Assembly (NCBI GenBank): GCA_030068075.1
Contig: CM057834.1
Coordinates: forward strand, 93,327,119-93,391,118
From: Paguma larvata
Taxonomy: Eukaryota > Chordata > Mammalia > Carnivora > Viverridae
Reading direction: 5' to 3'
Length of the DNA: 64,000 nucleotides
The notes under the pieces are model-generated. The model made no database searches. It saw only the letters and a list, made by a program, of their open reading frames with translations, and was not told where the DNA came from. A program made the translations under genes and the position numbers. Below are positions 1 to 11,631 of this stretch, piece after piece (the first letter of the stretch is position 1; every line of letters starts with the position of its first letter).

Positions 1-885
1 TTTGGGTCTGGATGTCACTGCTAGGCTTCCTGCTCTTCTTTAGAAGGATTTCTTAGGATGCTTACACTTATCCTTAGGGGTTTATTTCATTTCTATTTAC
101 CTGTCTAAAACGGCTTTACCAGTTCCTGGGGTCTCGCATGCAATCCTGAACAGTGGCACTAGGGGGCAGTAAAGAAGCTTGCGTCCCTTTGAACGCGGGC
201 TTAAACCTCTTCCAACCAGGTACCCTATAGCTGATGTTCTATAACACGTTAAAAAATGTATGTTAACAGAGTACTGCAAACGCTTTGGTAATTCATGGGA
301 TAACCACATCAACGTGGGGAAGATTACTGTCTAGTCACAGAAAATGTGACTTTATAATAAACACAAGCAAGACTGGGCATTTTAAGAGAAACCCTGTGAG
401 TCTTGGTGATAGATTCTAAAAATGTTTCTCTTGCCAAGGAAAAGGCTATTCTTCAGAGTTAATACATGATTCTAGTTGGGCAGTAATGAAACAATAGCCA
501 TTCTGATTGAATTTTTAATGTCATTTTGTCATTGTTTAAAAACAGCAGCAGCAGGAGGGGAGACAGGCAAAACATAATACTGGAGAAAGAATAATCACTG
601 TTTAAATTAAATTGAAAGAAAACTACAAAAGAAAACATAGAGGGTGATTTAAATAAATGAGTACTGTTATCTTAGGCAATCACTGGTTTCATCAAGTCTT
701 TCAAAATTTAAAATGAAAATCTTTGCTTCCTTCGCTATTGGTTTCCCAGCCTCACAATAATCTGGACATTTCCTGCTTTGTCAAAAGATGCCACAGAGAC
801 GACTTTAATACAGAGGATGTGGAACCATGGACATGAAGGCAGGAAAGGGACCTAGGTTCATTACCAAGTTGTCTTGCAGGTGTTT
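1..885. other. Unique AT-rich DNA, no gene seen
   Basis: I recognise no repeat family and no coding exon here. The open frames are short and have no codon or motif support. The only feature picked out is a CTCF-like motif near position 160. Confidence 0.5.
154..170 (+). promoter_or_regulatory. CTCF-like binding motif
   Basis: The core GCACTAGGGGGCAG (156-169) matches the vertebrate CTCF core CCASYAGRKGGCRS at all but the first base. It lies in unique DNA on the plus strand. Whether it is bound cannot be told from sequence. Confidence 0.45.
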
Positions 886-891
886 CCAGTG

Positions 892-1078
892 TGGCTTTTG
901 ATCTCACGGTTCATGAAGTCTGAGCTCAGCACATCAGGCTCTGTGCTGACAGCTCATGGCCTGGAGCCTGCTTTGGATTCTGTCTCCCTCTCTCTCTGCC
1001 CCTCCCCTGCTCACACTCTGACTCTCTCTCTCTCTCTCTTTCAAAAATAAATAAACACTTAAAACATTAAAAAAAGAA
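892..1078 (+). mobile_element. CAN-SINE (feliform), 5' truncated
   Basis: The copy begins inside the tRNA-related head, just before the B-box region, and keeps the TC-rich body and the AAATAAATAAACACTT tail. CCAGTG lies on both sides (886-891 and 1080-1085) and may be a short target-site duplication. Confidence 0.85.
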
Positions 1079-1146
1079 GCCAGTGGGGCACTTGGGTGGC
1101 TCAGTCGGTTAAGCCTCTGACTCTTGATTTCTGTCTCAGGTATCCC

Positions 1147-1529
1147 GGAGTTGTTTGATTATTTTTTTTTAATTTATAATAGTTTATTTTCAAATCGGTT
1201 TACATATAACACCCAGTGTTCATCCCAACATGTGCCCTTTTTAATGCCCATCACCCCCTCTCCCCCCTCCCTCATCCCCCTCACCCTCAGTTTGTTCTTA
1301 ATTTTTTTTTAATGTTTACTTATTTTCGAGGCAGAGAGAGACAGAGCATGAGTGGGGGAGGGGCAGAGAGCGAGGGAGACACAGAATGTGAAGCAGGCTC
1401 CAGGCTCTGAGCTGTCAGCACAGAGCCCAACTCGGGGCTTGAACTCACAGACCACGAGATCATGACCTGAGCTGAAGTCGGGCGCCCAACTGACTGAGCC
1501 ACCCAGGTGCCCCCAGAGTTGTGTGATTA
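1147..1529 (-). mobile_element. Chimeric SINE-L1 retroposon with one shared TSD
   Basis: Read on the minus strand, this is a full-length CAN-SINE (1514 down to about 1300, with its own A tail) joined to the last ~138 bp of a carnivore L1 3' UTR (1299 down to 1171) and a poly-A (1170-1162). One imperfect 15-bp target duplication flanks the whole unit: GGAGTTGTTTGATTA at 1147-1161 and AGAGTTGTGTGATTA at 1515-1529. The SINE has no duplication of its own. The arrangement parallels U6-L1 chimeras, made when L1 reverse transcriptase switches template from L1 RNA to a small RNA. Confidence 0.65.
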
Positions 1530-1574
1530 AACCTGATGTGGGGCTCTGCGCTGAGCATGGAGACTGTTTGGAAT

Positions 1575-1607
<33 letters not shown>

Positions 1608-1650
1608 TTGTCTCTCCTTCTGCCTCTCTCTTCCACTCACGCACGCTCTC

Positions 1651-1653
1651 AAA

Positions 1654-1688
<35 letters not shown>
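1651..1688. repeat. (AAAT)n microsatellite
   Basis: About nine tandem AAAT units form the tail of the host SINE and are likely to vary in length. Confidence 0.95.
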
Positions 1689-1706
1689 GATTATCTTTAA
1701 AAAAAC

Positions 1707-4700
1707 GAAGGCAGAGCAAAGAAATTGAGAGAAAGAAATTGGGTCCCATCACATATTTTAAGTGACGGAGGCTTCCCTGAAGCCTAGTATCCCCATAAAG
1801 AAGTTCTGCTTAGGCCCTCAGTCCTCCCTGGATCCTGGAATTGGATTCTTCCCTGAGTGTCTTGTATTGATCCACATGTCACCCATCTCCAGAAGGGTCC
1901 CCTCCCAGAGACAGAATAATACCATGCCCTCTCATCTTGTTGGAACCTTTCTAATAAGTGGGTCCCAAGCTGTTTGCTTTCTCTGGCTACATGCTGAAAA
2001 TCTATTCGCATGTGATTATTCGGCTTTCATCATTTTCTCAGTTATTGACGTACCAAAAGCCCATCCATAGAAACATATAAAATTGATCTCTTGGGCACTG
2101 CAGAACTTAAAAAAAAATATCTAGAGTTTATTTTGCATTAGCACATTTTAGTAATTTGACAATTTGGTTTTAGAGACAATTCTCTGAGGGCTCCATACCA
2201 CTCTCCAGAATGACACATATTTGAGTTACGCTGTTTATGGAAGAAGTAATTACGTTTTAGGTAAACCTTTTACAGCTATTATAGCCTTGCTCTGTACTTA
2301 TATATCAGCTGACTACTAATAATAGCAAAACTGAAGAGAAGATCCAATAACTCCTGTAAGATTTACACGAACAAGTCCAAAGAGAGATATCGTTTATTTT
2401 ATATTTATTTAACTCACAGGTTGATATCTTAAGAAATAATCAAGCCCTTTTCCAACTCTTCTGTTTCACTCTATTTGCATAGGTAGGTAAATTTGTTTCA
2501 ATCAGTTAAGATAGGAATAGTGTCTTCACTCAACTAGAAGGCGCACTGTGCCGGCCAGTATTGTTGTGTTGATTCTGGGTGTGGTTCAAGCCCTCCACGA
2601 GTTCATTGTAAGCCGGGGAACCAAACCCAAGACTTCTCAGGTGGGGAGAACAGTCAAGAATCTTAAGGTGATCTCTTAGGTGACTGTAAAACTCCTCTTC
2701 AAGGGAGCATCTGAATGAAAATGAGAATTGGAAAGAGCCACGAAGTTGGCAGTGCCTAAGCCAGCCCCTTTGATGTGAGCTTGGAAAGATTATCTTCAAA
2801 CCAGCTTCCAGGTTCCATGCATTTGCTTTATGTCTGGATGCCATGCCATGTGTGCTATGTCTAGGCGAGCTCTCCTCCTTGTGGTTTACCTGCACCCGGC
2901 ACTCTTTCTTTCCACTGCTTGCTCCTTCCTTTTTTTTTCTTCTCTCACATTGGCCTTGTCTTCACCAGTACTGGTCTATCTTTCCTCTGACAGGTTGAGA
3001 ACCGACGTGCCAAGGGGTAGAACATTATGCAAGACTGGCATATTCGCTCTCTGGGGTGTTTCAGTGGAGAGGGGAGAGCCAAATGAGGAAGTGGACAACA
3101 GCAGTTCGTGTTATAAGATCCGCGGAGAGCACCCTAGTGGATGGGAGCCAGCCTGCATTGTGGGACCAAGAATGGCATTCCACGGGAAGAAACCTTTACT
3201 CTGACATCTGGGGAATGAGAGGCCTTACCGGGGACACCGTACAGGAGCAGACTGGGTTGAAGGTGGAGGACACACAAGCAGAGAAACCCCAAAATTGTGT
3301 TTGATCTGAGGAATTCGAGGAAACTCAGTATCACCGGGCTCTAAAGGGAGAGGTCAGGGGAACCAGAAAGATTGCTGGAGGGGTAGATAATAACCAGATA
3401 ATCCAGTATCTTTGTGAGAAAAAGATGTTGGACTTTTCCTAAGAATAATGGAGAAATTTAGAAAAGTTGAAAAGGGAAAATGTCAAGACTAAATTCATAG
3501 TTTGGAAATATCATGTGCCCCTAGTAGTGGGAATGGATGAGAGTATTCCATTTAGGGGGCTGATGCCTTATTACAGGTGGGAAACACCAAGAAAGGTAAG
3601 TTCAGTTCGAAATGACGAATATGAAGTGGTTCTGGACCCTTTAAATGTAGATTTCTGGTTGGGAGTTAAACGTAGGGTGCCAAGGCTAACGATGCAGGTT
3701 TGGAGTCCTTGCGAAGAGGTCATGAGGGGGATGAAATCACTCGAACAGGGTGTTCAGAGTAGGAAGTGAAGAGGACCCGTAGAGAGCTCTGAAGAACACC
3801 GGCACCTGAGCGGTGGGCAGGAGGAGGAGGTAACACCTGGCAAAACCACCCTTCTGTGTGCTCTTCTCTCCTTCACCACACAGTTCCCTTAACTTCAGCT
3901 GGATGCTTCTTCTTCTGTGAAGACTTGACTTGCTCAGGCAGAATAAATCCTTCCTCACCCTACTTACTCCTAATCTGCTATTATGATAGTATTGCACTGT
4001 ATTATGGTACCCTTGTTTGCGTACTTGTCCTTCTTCCCTTTTAGGCGACACATGCGTTGAGTGTCATTCTCTTGGTATCCTAACCTGCGTCATAGTACTC
4101 AGTAAAAGCGTTCTCCATGTTTGTTGAAAGGGCGAGTGAAACCAAATGCATCGATTCTTAAGATTATATTTATACGGTTTCCCAGTATAAATGTGTAGCG
4201 AGACACATGAAGTCACAAACCACATCTCTCTTACCTCCAGTCTCCCAAAGATCTAACACAAGCCGTGCATACAATGAATGCTAAGAGAGTGTTTATTGAT
4301 TGATTAGCATTGATCAGAGATCCTGGGATCTCATTTAACATTCAGTAAGGGGACAGAGAGGGGAGGCATACTAGACACATACTCACCCAAGGGTAGGATA
4401 CGGGGCAGCCAAAGAAATGAGGTGCTGTTTGGTTAAATGTCTCCGAAAGGAAAATCAGTAAGAGGTTGGCTCTTTGTGACCCTGAAATATCGTTCGCTAA
4501 CAAACGAAATCTTTTATTTCAATAAACCCAAGGGTTATTCTTTCAGATTAGTGTAAGGAAAGCTTTTTATTTATCTCTTATAAATCAGTGATCCATTGAA
4601 ACTAAATTAACGTTGGGTTTCAAACAAGTAAATATAACAATTTAGTTGATTTTTAGGAGAGAAATCGTTAATCAAAATAGCACACTATGGACAGTTACAG

Positions 4701-4722
4701 CCATGAACAAGAAGGTAGGAAG
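1707..4722. other. Unique DNA, no gene recognised
   Basis: Repeat-poor sequence with several open frames of 60-124 codons on both strands (for example at 2530-2895 minus and 2830-3204 plus). They overlap each other and show no domain, signal or splice context that I recognise. Weak L2-like ends may be present near 4080-4140 and 4250-4310. Confidence 0.45.
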
Positions 4723-4738
4723 GAAAGAAGAAGGTAGA

Positions 4739-4848
4739 GGTGCTTGGCTGGCTCAGTTGGTGGAACGTGTGACTCTTGATCTCAGGGTTGTGAGTTTGAG
4801 CCCCACATTGGGTTTAGACCTTACCGAAAAATAAAATCTTTAAAAAGA
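4739..4848 (+). mobile_element. Short, older CAN-SINE variant
   Basis: A tRNA-like head (GGCTGGCTCAGTTGG, then GAGTTTGAGCCCC) runs directly into a short AAAATAAAATCTTTAAAAAG tail, without the long TC-rich body. Similar sequences at 4723-4738 and 4850-4866 suggest an imperfect target duplication. Confidence 0.75.
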
Positions 4849-5004
4849 AAGAAAGAAAAAGGTGGAGAGAAAGGATGAAAAGAGAGGGAAGAAAAGGCAA
4901 AGAGACAGAAAGAGGCCTCTGAAGATTTTAATAATAAATAACAAATATAAGTTGTGAGTTATTTCCTTTGGGAGAATTTTCACCTCCATCGTGTGTTGAG
5001 CATG

Positions 5005-5060
5005 AGGGCGTATTCCCATTTTACAGAGGGGGAAATTCAGGGTCAGTGGCAAACAGGAGT
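5005..5060 (-). repeat. MIR fragment
   Basis: TATTCCCATTTTACAGAGGG, followed by a degraded GGAAACTGAGG-like stretch, matches the reverse complement of the MIR core. Confidence 0.45.
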
Positions 5061-6009
5061 GAGAACCCCTGCCTCCTTATTTCTAGTTTTCTCTGCTTAC
5101 TTGGTGTTTACTGGATGTAAATTACACTTGTTTTGCAGTTCGCTTGGTTTGAGTGTCTGAGAGTAAGTTGTCACCTGTTATTTCCAGTCTTTGAAATCCT
5201 GATTACAGTACCTCTGGTAGCATAGAGCCGCATTTTCTTATAGACGAAAACAGCTTGTCTGTTTTTATTTCCCAACTTTAAAGTTTATTTTTGAAATAAA
5301 TGTTTACTTCCCCATGGGCTTCTGAATCTTTTGCAGGTGTGTGAAGGAATGATTCTGGCTTTAGAAAATTGCTTTGGAACATTAGAGATACCTCTCCATT
5401 TACTAGCTATCACCTGTAGTCCCTTTGGCATAGAAAACTGTCAGATTGCTTTATTGTATTCTTTCAGCGATCAAAATTTTTCATTACAGAAAATTTAAAG
5501 TTTAAATTTATAATTAGTGTCTATTTGCTTTGAAATGAAGAATTGTTTTCCCTTTATTTATTCAAAAAAGTCTAAGCCAGAGATCATAGTCAAGCTATTT
5601 AATAAGAATACGGAATTGGCTACACCAATAAGAACCAGTGCTTACCCTGCCTGTACACAGAGGCTAAAAATAACAGCTCTGTTCTAATTTCTACTGGGGG
5701 TAAGAGAAACAAGAGAACTTCAAATCCTGTACATTTTCCATTAAGAAAACCCTTCAGGAATAAATGATATTAACCACACTATTAACCACTCTTACTCCTT
5801 CATCTATCTTGCTCTGGCAAGCGGACTTGAGAGAAAGGAAAGAGAGAGGTAGGGGAGTCGTGAGAAGCAGGGAGGAGAGGCAGAGAAAGGTGAGCACTTG
5901 GGTTGTGTCGCTTTCTAGCCTCTGTTCTAGCATTTCCAGAGGCCAGAATGTTTGCGACCTTAAATTCTGTCAGAACTGCTGTGCCCTTACGAAAAATCCG
6001 GCCCCTGTT
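5061..6009. other. Unique DNA, nothing recognised
   Basis: AT-rich sequence without a recognisable repeat or exon. Confidence 0.4.
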
Positions 6010-6600
6010 TTAAAATAAATGTTTGAATATAACGCATATACAGAAAAGTACAAATCATAACTGAAAAGCTCATCAAGTTTTACAAAACGAACACCTGTGT
6101 AACCATGACCTGGATGCACACAAAAAATATTACTCAGAGGTCCCTGTCTTGCTTCCCCTCTCATTCGCTGTCCCTATATATATATATATTTTTTTTTTGG
6201 CAGAGGTAAGCATTATCCTGACTTCTAATATCATAGATTAGTTTTTCCTATTTTTGAGTTTTATTTCAGTGGAATCATAGAGTATATATTCTTTTTATGT
6301 TGGCTTCATTTGCTTGAAGCTATCTGTACGAGAATCATCATATCATGTTGCTGGATATAGCAAAGGTTCATTCATGTTTAATTTCTGTGTTGAATTCTAT
6401 GGTATCAATTCATGATACTTGCGAAAGGTGATTATTCATTCTACTGTTGATAGATATTTGAGTGGTTTCCAGATTGGGTCTCTGGAGAATAATGCTGCAG
6501 TGAGCATTCTTGAATGTATGTCTTTGTACACATGCATACACATTTCTGTTGGATATAGAATAGTGGGGAAATAAAACACCCTGATTCTTCAGCATTGATG
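6010..6600 (-). mobile_element. Ancient L1 (L1M-type) 3' region, antisense
   Basis: The plus strand shows the familiar antisense L1M series: a cluster of degraded CACCT...CCTGGATG blocks, GGAATCATAGAGTATATATTC, then TTCTACTGTTGATAGATATTTGAG and AATAATGCTGCAGTGAGCAT. It is heavily diverged and non-coding. A short (TA)n lies at 6174-6190. Confidence 0.65.
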
Positions 6601-6843
6601 GAAAAAGTCCTAGCCATGGGAACAAATATGCTATAAATTTAGAGATGTTTTGCTTTCACGTGTCTTAGAAACATATTCACACACCATAAAGATTAGTTCT
6701 GTAGCCGTTTATTTTCCTAATGAAGGAGCTATTTGCTCTGATCCAAATGGATAATCAGATTTCTCTTATCTCTTAGACTGACCATTTGTTGTTATTCCTG
6801 CTTGGGGTTCACTGTAGATTTTCAATCTGTGGATTGCTATCTT

Positions 6844-7055
6844 TTTTTTTTTTAATGTTTATTTATTTATTTTGAGAGAAAGAGAGAGAGAGAATGTGGG
6901 AAGGGCAGAAAGAGAGAGAGGGAGAGAGAATCCCAAGTAGGCTCTGTGTGGTAGCTCATAGCCCGACATGGGGCTTGATCTCATGGATGTGAGATCATGA
7001 ACTGAGTTGAGATTAAGAGTCAGATGCTTAACCAACTGATCCACATAAGTACCCC
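6844..7055 (-). mobile_element. CAN-SINE, antisense
   Basis: Poly-T and TTTATTTATTTATTTTGAGAG start, ending in a degraded head (CTGATCCACATAAGTACCCC). The target duplication is GGATTGCTATCTT (6831-6843) and GGATTGATATCTT (7057-7069), with one mismatch. Confidence 0.9.
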
Positions 7056-7447
7056 TGGATTGATATCTTGATTTGGAAATTTTTGAAAAAGTTCTAGACT
7101 CAGATCCCAAACACTGTTCTGTTCTATTCTCCCTATCTCTTTCCCTTCTGGAATTCCAGTTATACTTTTTGTCATGTCTCTCATGAATCTTATGTTGCTT
7201 TTTGGCATTTTTAATCTTTTTGCCTCTCTATACTACTTTTTGAATCATTTCATCCTGACATATCTTCTAGTTCACTAAATCTTCTCTGTTGTTAATCTGT
7301 TTGTAAGACCATCCATCCATTGAATTCTATTAGCATTTATTGTTTTTACGGTTCTAGAATTTCAATGTGATTTTTATTTTATACTTTTCTATCCTTTATC
7401 ATTGTGTTCTATCTTATTAAATATATTATGCATATGATCAACATTTT

Positions 7448-7460
7448 TCCCTTTATTTTT

Positions 7461-7491
<31 letters not shown>

Positions 7492-7669
7492 CATGTGTGT
7501 GAGTGGGGGAGGAGCAAAAGGAGGGGAGAAAATCTTAAGCCATGCCCAGCATGGAGCCCAATGTAGGACTTGATCTCACAACCATGAGATCATAACTTGA
7601 GCCCAAATCAAGAGCTGGATCTTAACCAACTGAGCAACCCAGGTGTCCTCCTGGGTTCAACATTGAATG
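7448..7669 (-). mobile_element. CAN-SINE, antisense, perfect 13-bp TSD
   Basis: TTTATTTTTGAGAGAGAG start and AACTGAGCAACCCAGGTGTCC end. TGATCAACATTTT flanks it at 7435-7447 and 7670-7682 without mismatch, although the element itself is diverged. Confidence 0.9.
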
Positions 7670-7900
7670 TGATCAACATTTTAAAATCTCCATCTGGTAA
7701 TGCTAATATCTAACCTTCATATTTTTTCTCTTGATTTTCTTAATTTAAGTTTCTAAAGATTACTGATTATTTTTTAATATATTTTAAAAAATATCTTGAG
7801 AATAGTTTTTTGGCTCTTGGCCTTATGTTTCTCTGCTAAAGACTTTCTTCTGTTTCTGGCAAGCAGTTGGGCTAAGGGCAGATCACATTAATCAGAAATT

Positions 7901-8070
7901 GCACCAGGGGGCCTGATGCCTTAAGTCAGAGACTTGATCTTGGCTCAGGTCATGACCTCATGGTTGGTGAGATCGAGCCCCATGTGGGGCTCTGTGCTGA
8001 CAGTGAGGAGCTTGCTTGAGATTCTCTCTTTCTCTCTCTCTCTTTCAAAACAAACAAATAAACTTAAAAA
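7901..8070 (+). mobile_element. CAN-SINE with a CTCF-like motif across its 5' junction
   Basis: The SINE (7907-8070) has a degraded head, a B box GATCGAGCCCC and a short TC body. TGCACCA lies on both sides as the target duplication. Target bases GCACCA joined to the SINE's GGGGG start give GCACCAGGGGGCCT (7901-7914), a good CTCF core. Confidence 0.8.
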
Positions 8071-8085
8071 AACTGCACCAAGTCA

Positions 8086-8992
8086 CGGCTGGTCTTCACC
8101 AGCTTTCTAGTACACCTTACTCCTAAGCTGTTGTTCTTTGGCTGACAAATGAAAGCTGGGGGTACTTACCAGGCTCTGTCTCCTATACTAGCCCTGAAGT
8201 AAAACTTCCCCCTGTCCCCACCCTCAGTGAAACTTCTCAAAGCTCTGTTCAGCCTCTGCCTATTCTTATCTCCTAAGTCTTTCCACTGCTGATGTAATCA
8301 ACAAATCCATCATGGGAAAAAATAAAGCCAAATTCACGTTTACCTCTCTGGATTTCCTTTCTCTCTAGAACTTAGCCCCGTATGCCCATCATTTATCATG
8401 GCGAATTGTTTGGCACGATTGTGAGGGCTGCCTAAGTAGTCTCCACATCTAATGCTTGAGCCCAAAGACCACAGACAGGATTATAGCAAGATTGTGAGCA
8501 GGCTGAAAACCCATAAGCCTGAGATGGAACTCCAGAAGGACAAACTGAAAGCTGTGTCTGGTCATGTTGCCTCTGATCCCGAAAATGGGGGTGCATCGCT
8601 GAATCCGGAGCACTTAAGCAGAGAAATTTACACACACATCTGGCTGACGAGTCAAGGAAACAACAAGGAAAGAAGATCCAAGCTGAAGAAAGAGCAACTG
8701 TGGTCCCAGCTGCTACTTTATGCCCCAGGTGGATTGGCAGGTGGGGAGAAATGAGGTGAGTGCACAGCCCCCAGAATGTAGAGATTATTTTATAGTTTTT
8801 TCTTCTCCTTTGCTACCTGGAGTCTCTAAACCTCAGGGAAGGCCTCGTCTCTTGAAATGGCTTCGACCCATTTCTAGCCCACCCAGGCTATTCTCTCTCT
8901 TGAGTAACTCAAACTTTATGGGACTTCAATCGCATCTGCAAAATTTCAGCACAGCAGCACCTGGACTGGTGTTTGACTGAACAGCTAGAAGA
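8086..8992. other. Unique DNA with one unassigned 100-codon frame
   Basis: No repeat is recognised. A plus-strand open frame runs from 8452 to 8754 and encodes a charged, Lys/Glu-rich peptide (it begins MLEPKDHRQDYSKIV). Its TGA stop sits beside GAGGTGAGTG, which looks like a splice donor. No acceptor or homologue was identified, so I do not call it a gene. Confidence 0.35.
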
Positions 8993-9005
8993 GTCGCTTG
9001 TTATT

Positions 9006-9218
9006 TATTTTTTTAAATAATTTTTTAAGTTTATTTATTATTGAGAGAGAGAGCACAGCTGCGGAGGGACAGAGAGAAAGGGAGACACAGAATCCAAAGC
9101 AGGATCCAGGCTCTGAGCTGTCAGCACAGAGCCCAATGCGGGACTTGAACTCATTAACCATGAGTCAGACACTTAACCCAAGTCAGACACTTAACCGACT
9201 GAGCCACTCAGGCGCCCT
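9006..9218 (-). mobile_element. CAN-SINE with an internal 18-bp duplication
   Basis: Near-full antisense SINE flanked by GTCGCTTGTTATT (8993-9005) and GTCACTTGTTATT (9224-9236). Inside the head, AGTCAGACACTTAACC occurs twice in tandem (9163-9180 and 9181-9198), replacing the usual GAGATCATGACCTGAGCTGA stretch. Confidence 0.9.
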
Positions 9219-9236
9219 TGAATGTCACTTGTTATT

Positions 9237-11400
9237 CTCATGGTTGCTCCCCCACTTCACTCTTCCAGTTAGCAAGAGAGAATCTCACCTGTAGCCCATT
9301 CTAATTGGAAACATATGAGAAAGGGAATTCTGGGGAATGCAGTCTAGCCTAGTTGATGCATCACAAAGCCATTGAAATGTGTGCTTCAGCAAACTTCACA
9401 TCTCACGCACACTCCCACAGATGGGCCTGCACGCCCTCCTCCTCACACCTCCTGTCTGTCTCTGATCTTCCAATTTTTCTCCTTCTAGGCCCCTGATCAA
9501 TCAGCCCAATAACTCCCCATTGCCCACCAATGTGTAAGCATTCAAACCTGCAGGGACTTCTTTTTCCACAGATTGGGTGGGAGGTGAGCTGTCCAAGGTT
9601 CTGCTCATGAGGAAGATTCACTTCCACTGATGTCTTCCAGGGCCATCTCTGTTTGCTTTTACATGAGGATAACTTGTCTGTAAAGCAAGCTCAGCATTTT
9701 CTCTCCTCCATCAGTTGGTTATAAGGGGCCACACATATGACCTAGATGTCAGGGGAGGGAGAGGAGCTAGTGCACTAGTGGTAAGATGCCTTCAGTCTTA
9801 TTTGTACCTTCTGGCTGTGCTCAAGCCCAATTCCAAATTAACTACTTATATCTTATAGTGAATTGCTGCTATGCTCTCCTGCCTTTTGTGGGTCTGACAG
9901 AACTCAGCTTAACATAGTGAGCTTTGGTGGATGTCTCACAGTTATCTGCTCTGTTTCTATTTAGAATGTTTTCTTTCCATAGGTGTAAAATTCTTCACTG
10001 CAGGTGGCGTGACCTTGCTTCAGAGTCCAAGGGATCTACAGTCAGATATGGAATGAGGATGTCTGAATTCATGTGGCTAAAATTATTGAATCCCCTGAAC
10101 CCTCTTGTCTTGAGGAAGAGGTTCGGAGTCCCATTTTTGCCCCCCAACCATTTGACACAGTAGATTTTTGGAGTGTGAGAATTCACTCACTCTAGAGGTC
10201 TGCTGCTTTTATAATTAAGCCTTGGAACTATTCTTCAATGTTTTCTACCTTCTGGCTGCAGAGGAGTTTTAAAATGCTGACACGGACGTCCACTAGCTTT
10301 CACACATTACATTAAATTGGCAATTAATCACCCTCAGCCTTTCATTGTCTTTCTCTAAAATATTAATATTCCCCAGCAACAGCTGTCCCAGTATGTTTAT
10401 AATTTTTGTTTCCTTGCATTTCTCAACGTTGGATATGTTGTTTCCACCAACAGGTGTTTTTCTCACTTGTATCCCTTCCTAGCTCCTCATCAGTGAAAGT
10501 TTTAACAATAGCATTACCACCATATCCCTGCAACTATCCGCTAGTGTGAAGCTAAATCTGAGATGTAGACTTGCATACCGTCCATTTATTGGTGAATACC
10601 TTGGGTATTGACACATGTGGGGGACTAAGGAGAAGGAGAAGTTGAACTACAATGCAGTTGAAATAAAGACCTCAGCCAACCTTATGCGGTATTATGCTGC
10701 TAGGATGGCCCTTCAGAGTTGAATCGTACTGGGATAAAGATGCTTTTTACTCCCTCATCATGTTGGTCATTGGACAAGGGTGCCCCCAGGAAAGAACATA
10801 GCCTGAGACGAGGTGGCTCTCTTCAAGTCCTTGAGAGGGACACAGTTGAAAGCCTAAGACTGCCAACACTCTTAGCAGCTGGGATAACGAATGAGCATTT
10901 CAGTGACAGAGTGGGGCACAGAGGGACTGCAGCGTGACATCTTCTATAGTAGTTTTCTGAAGCATTCAAGCAGAATCTTAAGATCTTTTTTTGATGTTAT
11001 TGAATTATTCTTAGTGGGACGGCTGGTGGCAAATAAACTAGCTTGCCAGTGCCTAATGTGGAACTCTGCTGTCTCCTTTTGTGTGTGTCAGCCAAGTCAA
11101 GTATCTTTTGATTTTACTTGCAAGCAATTATTGGATTTAATACAACCATAGACAAGCCACCAATCTAATATAAACATTATTTTTATATTTTCTTCTTTCT
11201 GTGTGCTTTTCTCCTGTTGATCCTCCAGAACCACCCTGGTCTCTGCCAGCATCTTCAAACTCATTTCTAGGGTTCACTCTTGACTTCTTTCCTCTTTATG
11301 TGCTACTACCCATTGCAATCATTTAAGCTATTTCCTCCCTTTTCGGGGGGAACTCTCTCCATTTTTGTTTGGGGAATTATTGAAATTCTTCTACTTGCTC
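9237..11400. other. Unique DNA, no gene recognised
   Basis: A repeat-poor block. Short open frames (9403-9627 minus, 9924-10163 plus, 10719-10937 plus) have no supporting motif. Parts around 9900-10200 and 10700-11100 could be very old LTR sequence, but I cannot place them. Confidence 0.4.
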
Positions 11401-11419
11401 TCATTCCTTTGGATTTCTT

Positions 11420-11617
11420 TTTAAAAATTAAAAAAAATTAAGTTTATTTATTTTGAGGACAGGAAGGGACAGAGAGAGGGGGAGAGAGAGAATCCCAAGT
11501 TGGCTCCATGCTGTCAGCACACAGTCTGATGCTGGCCTCAATCCCATGACTGTGAGATCATGACATGAGCTGAAATCAAGAGTCAGATGCTTACCCCACT
11601 GGGCACCTCAGACACTT
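11420..11617 (-). mobile_element. CAN-SINE, antisense, diverged
   Basis: A-rich/AAGTTTATTTATTTTGAGG tail, TC body on the complement, and a degraded head ending TACCCCACTGGGCACCTCAG. It is the older of two adjacent antisense SINEs. Confidence 0.85.
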
Positions 11618-11631
11618 CTCCACCAACTTAC

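Larger units (their letters stand above)
1084..1706 (+). mobile_element. Older CAN-SINE, split by a chimeric insertion
   Basis: The 5' part (1084-1161) has the SINE head with A box TGGCTCAGTCGG. The 3' part resumes at 1515 with the GGGCTCTGCGCTGAGCATGG body, a TC tract and an (AAAT)n tail. The two halves join cleanly if 1162-1514 plus one copy of the duplicated target is removed, so the SINE was the target of a later insertion. Confidence 0.8.
6770..7790 (-). mobile_element. Old L1-like block, antisense, split by two SINEs
   Basis: TTCCTGCTTGGGGTTCACTG, the CTTCTGGAATTCCAGTTATA block and ATCTTCTAGTTCACTAAATC match, in order, an antisense internal/5' segment common in mammalian L1M elements. 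SINEs at 6844-7055 and 7448-7669 interrupt it, and each duplicated L1 sequence at its insertion point. Confidence 0.5.

Noticed and set aside
1309..1752. 147-codon minus-strand open frame
   Set aside because: It is translated from the SINE of the chimera and the host SINE's TC tract and tail, so it is repeat-derived low-complexity sequence.
4739..4848. A functional tRNA gene
   Set aside because: The tRNA-like head is diverged, lacks a foldable 3' half and is followed by a SINE tail.
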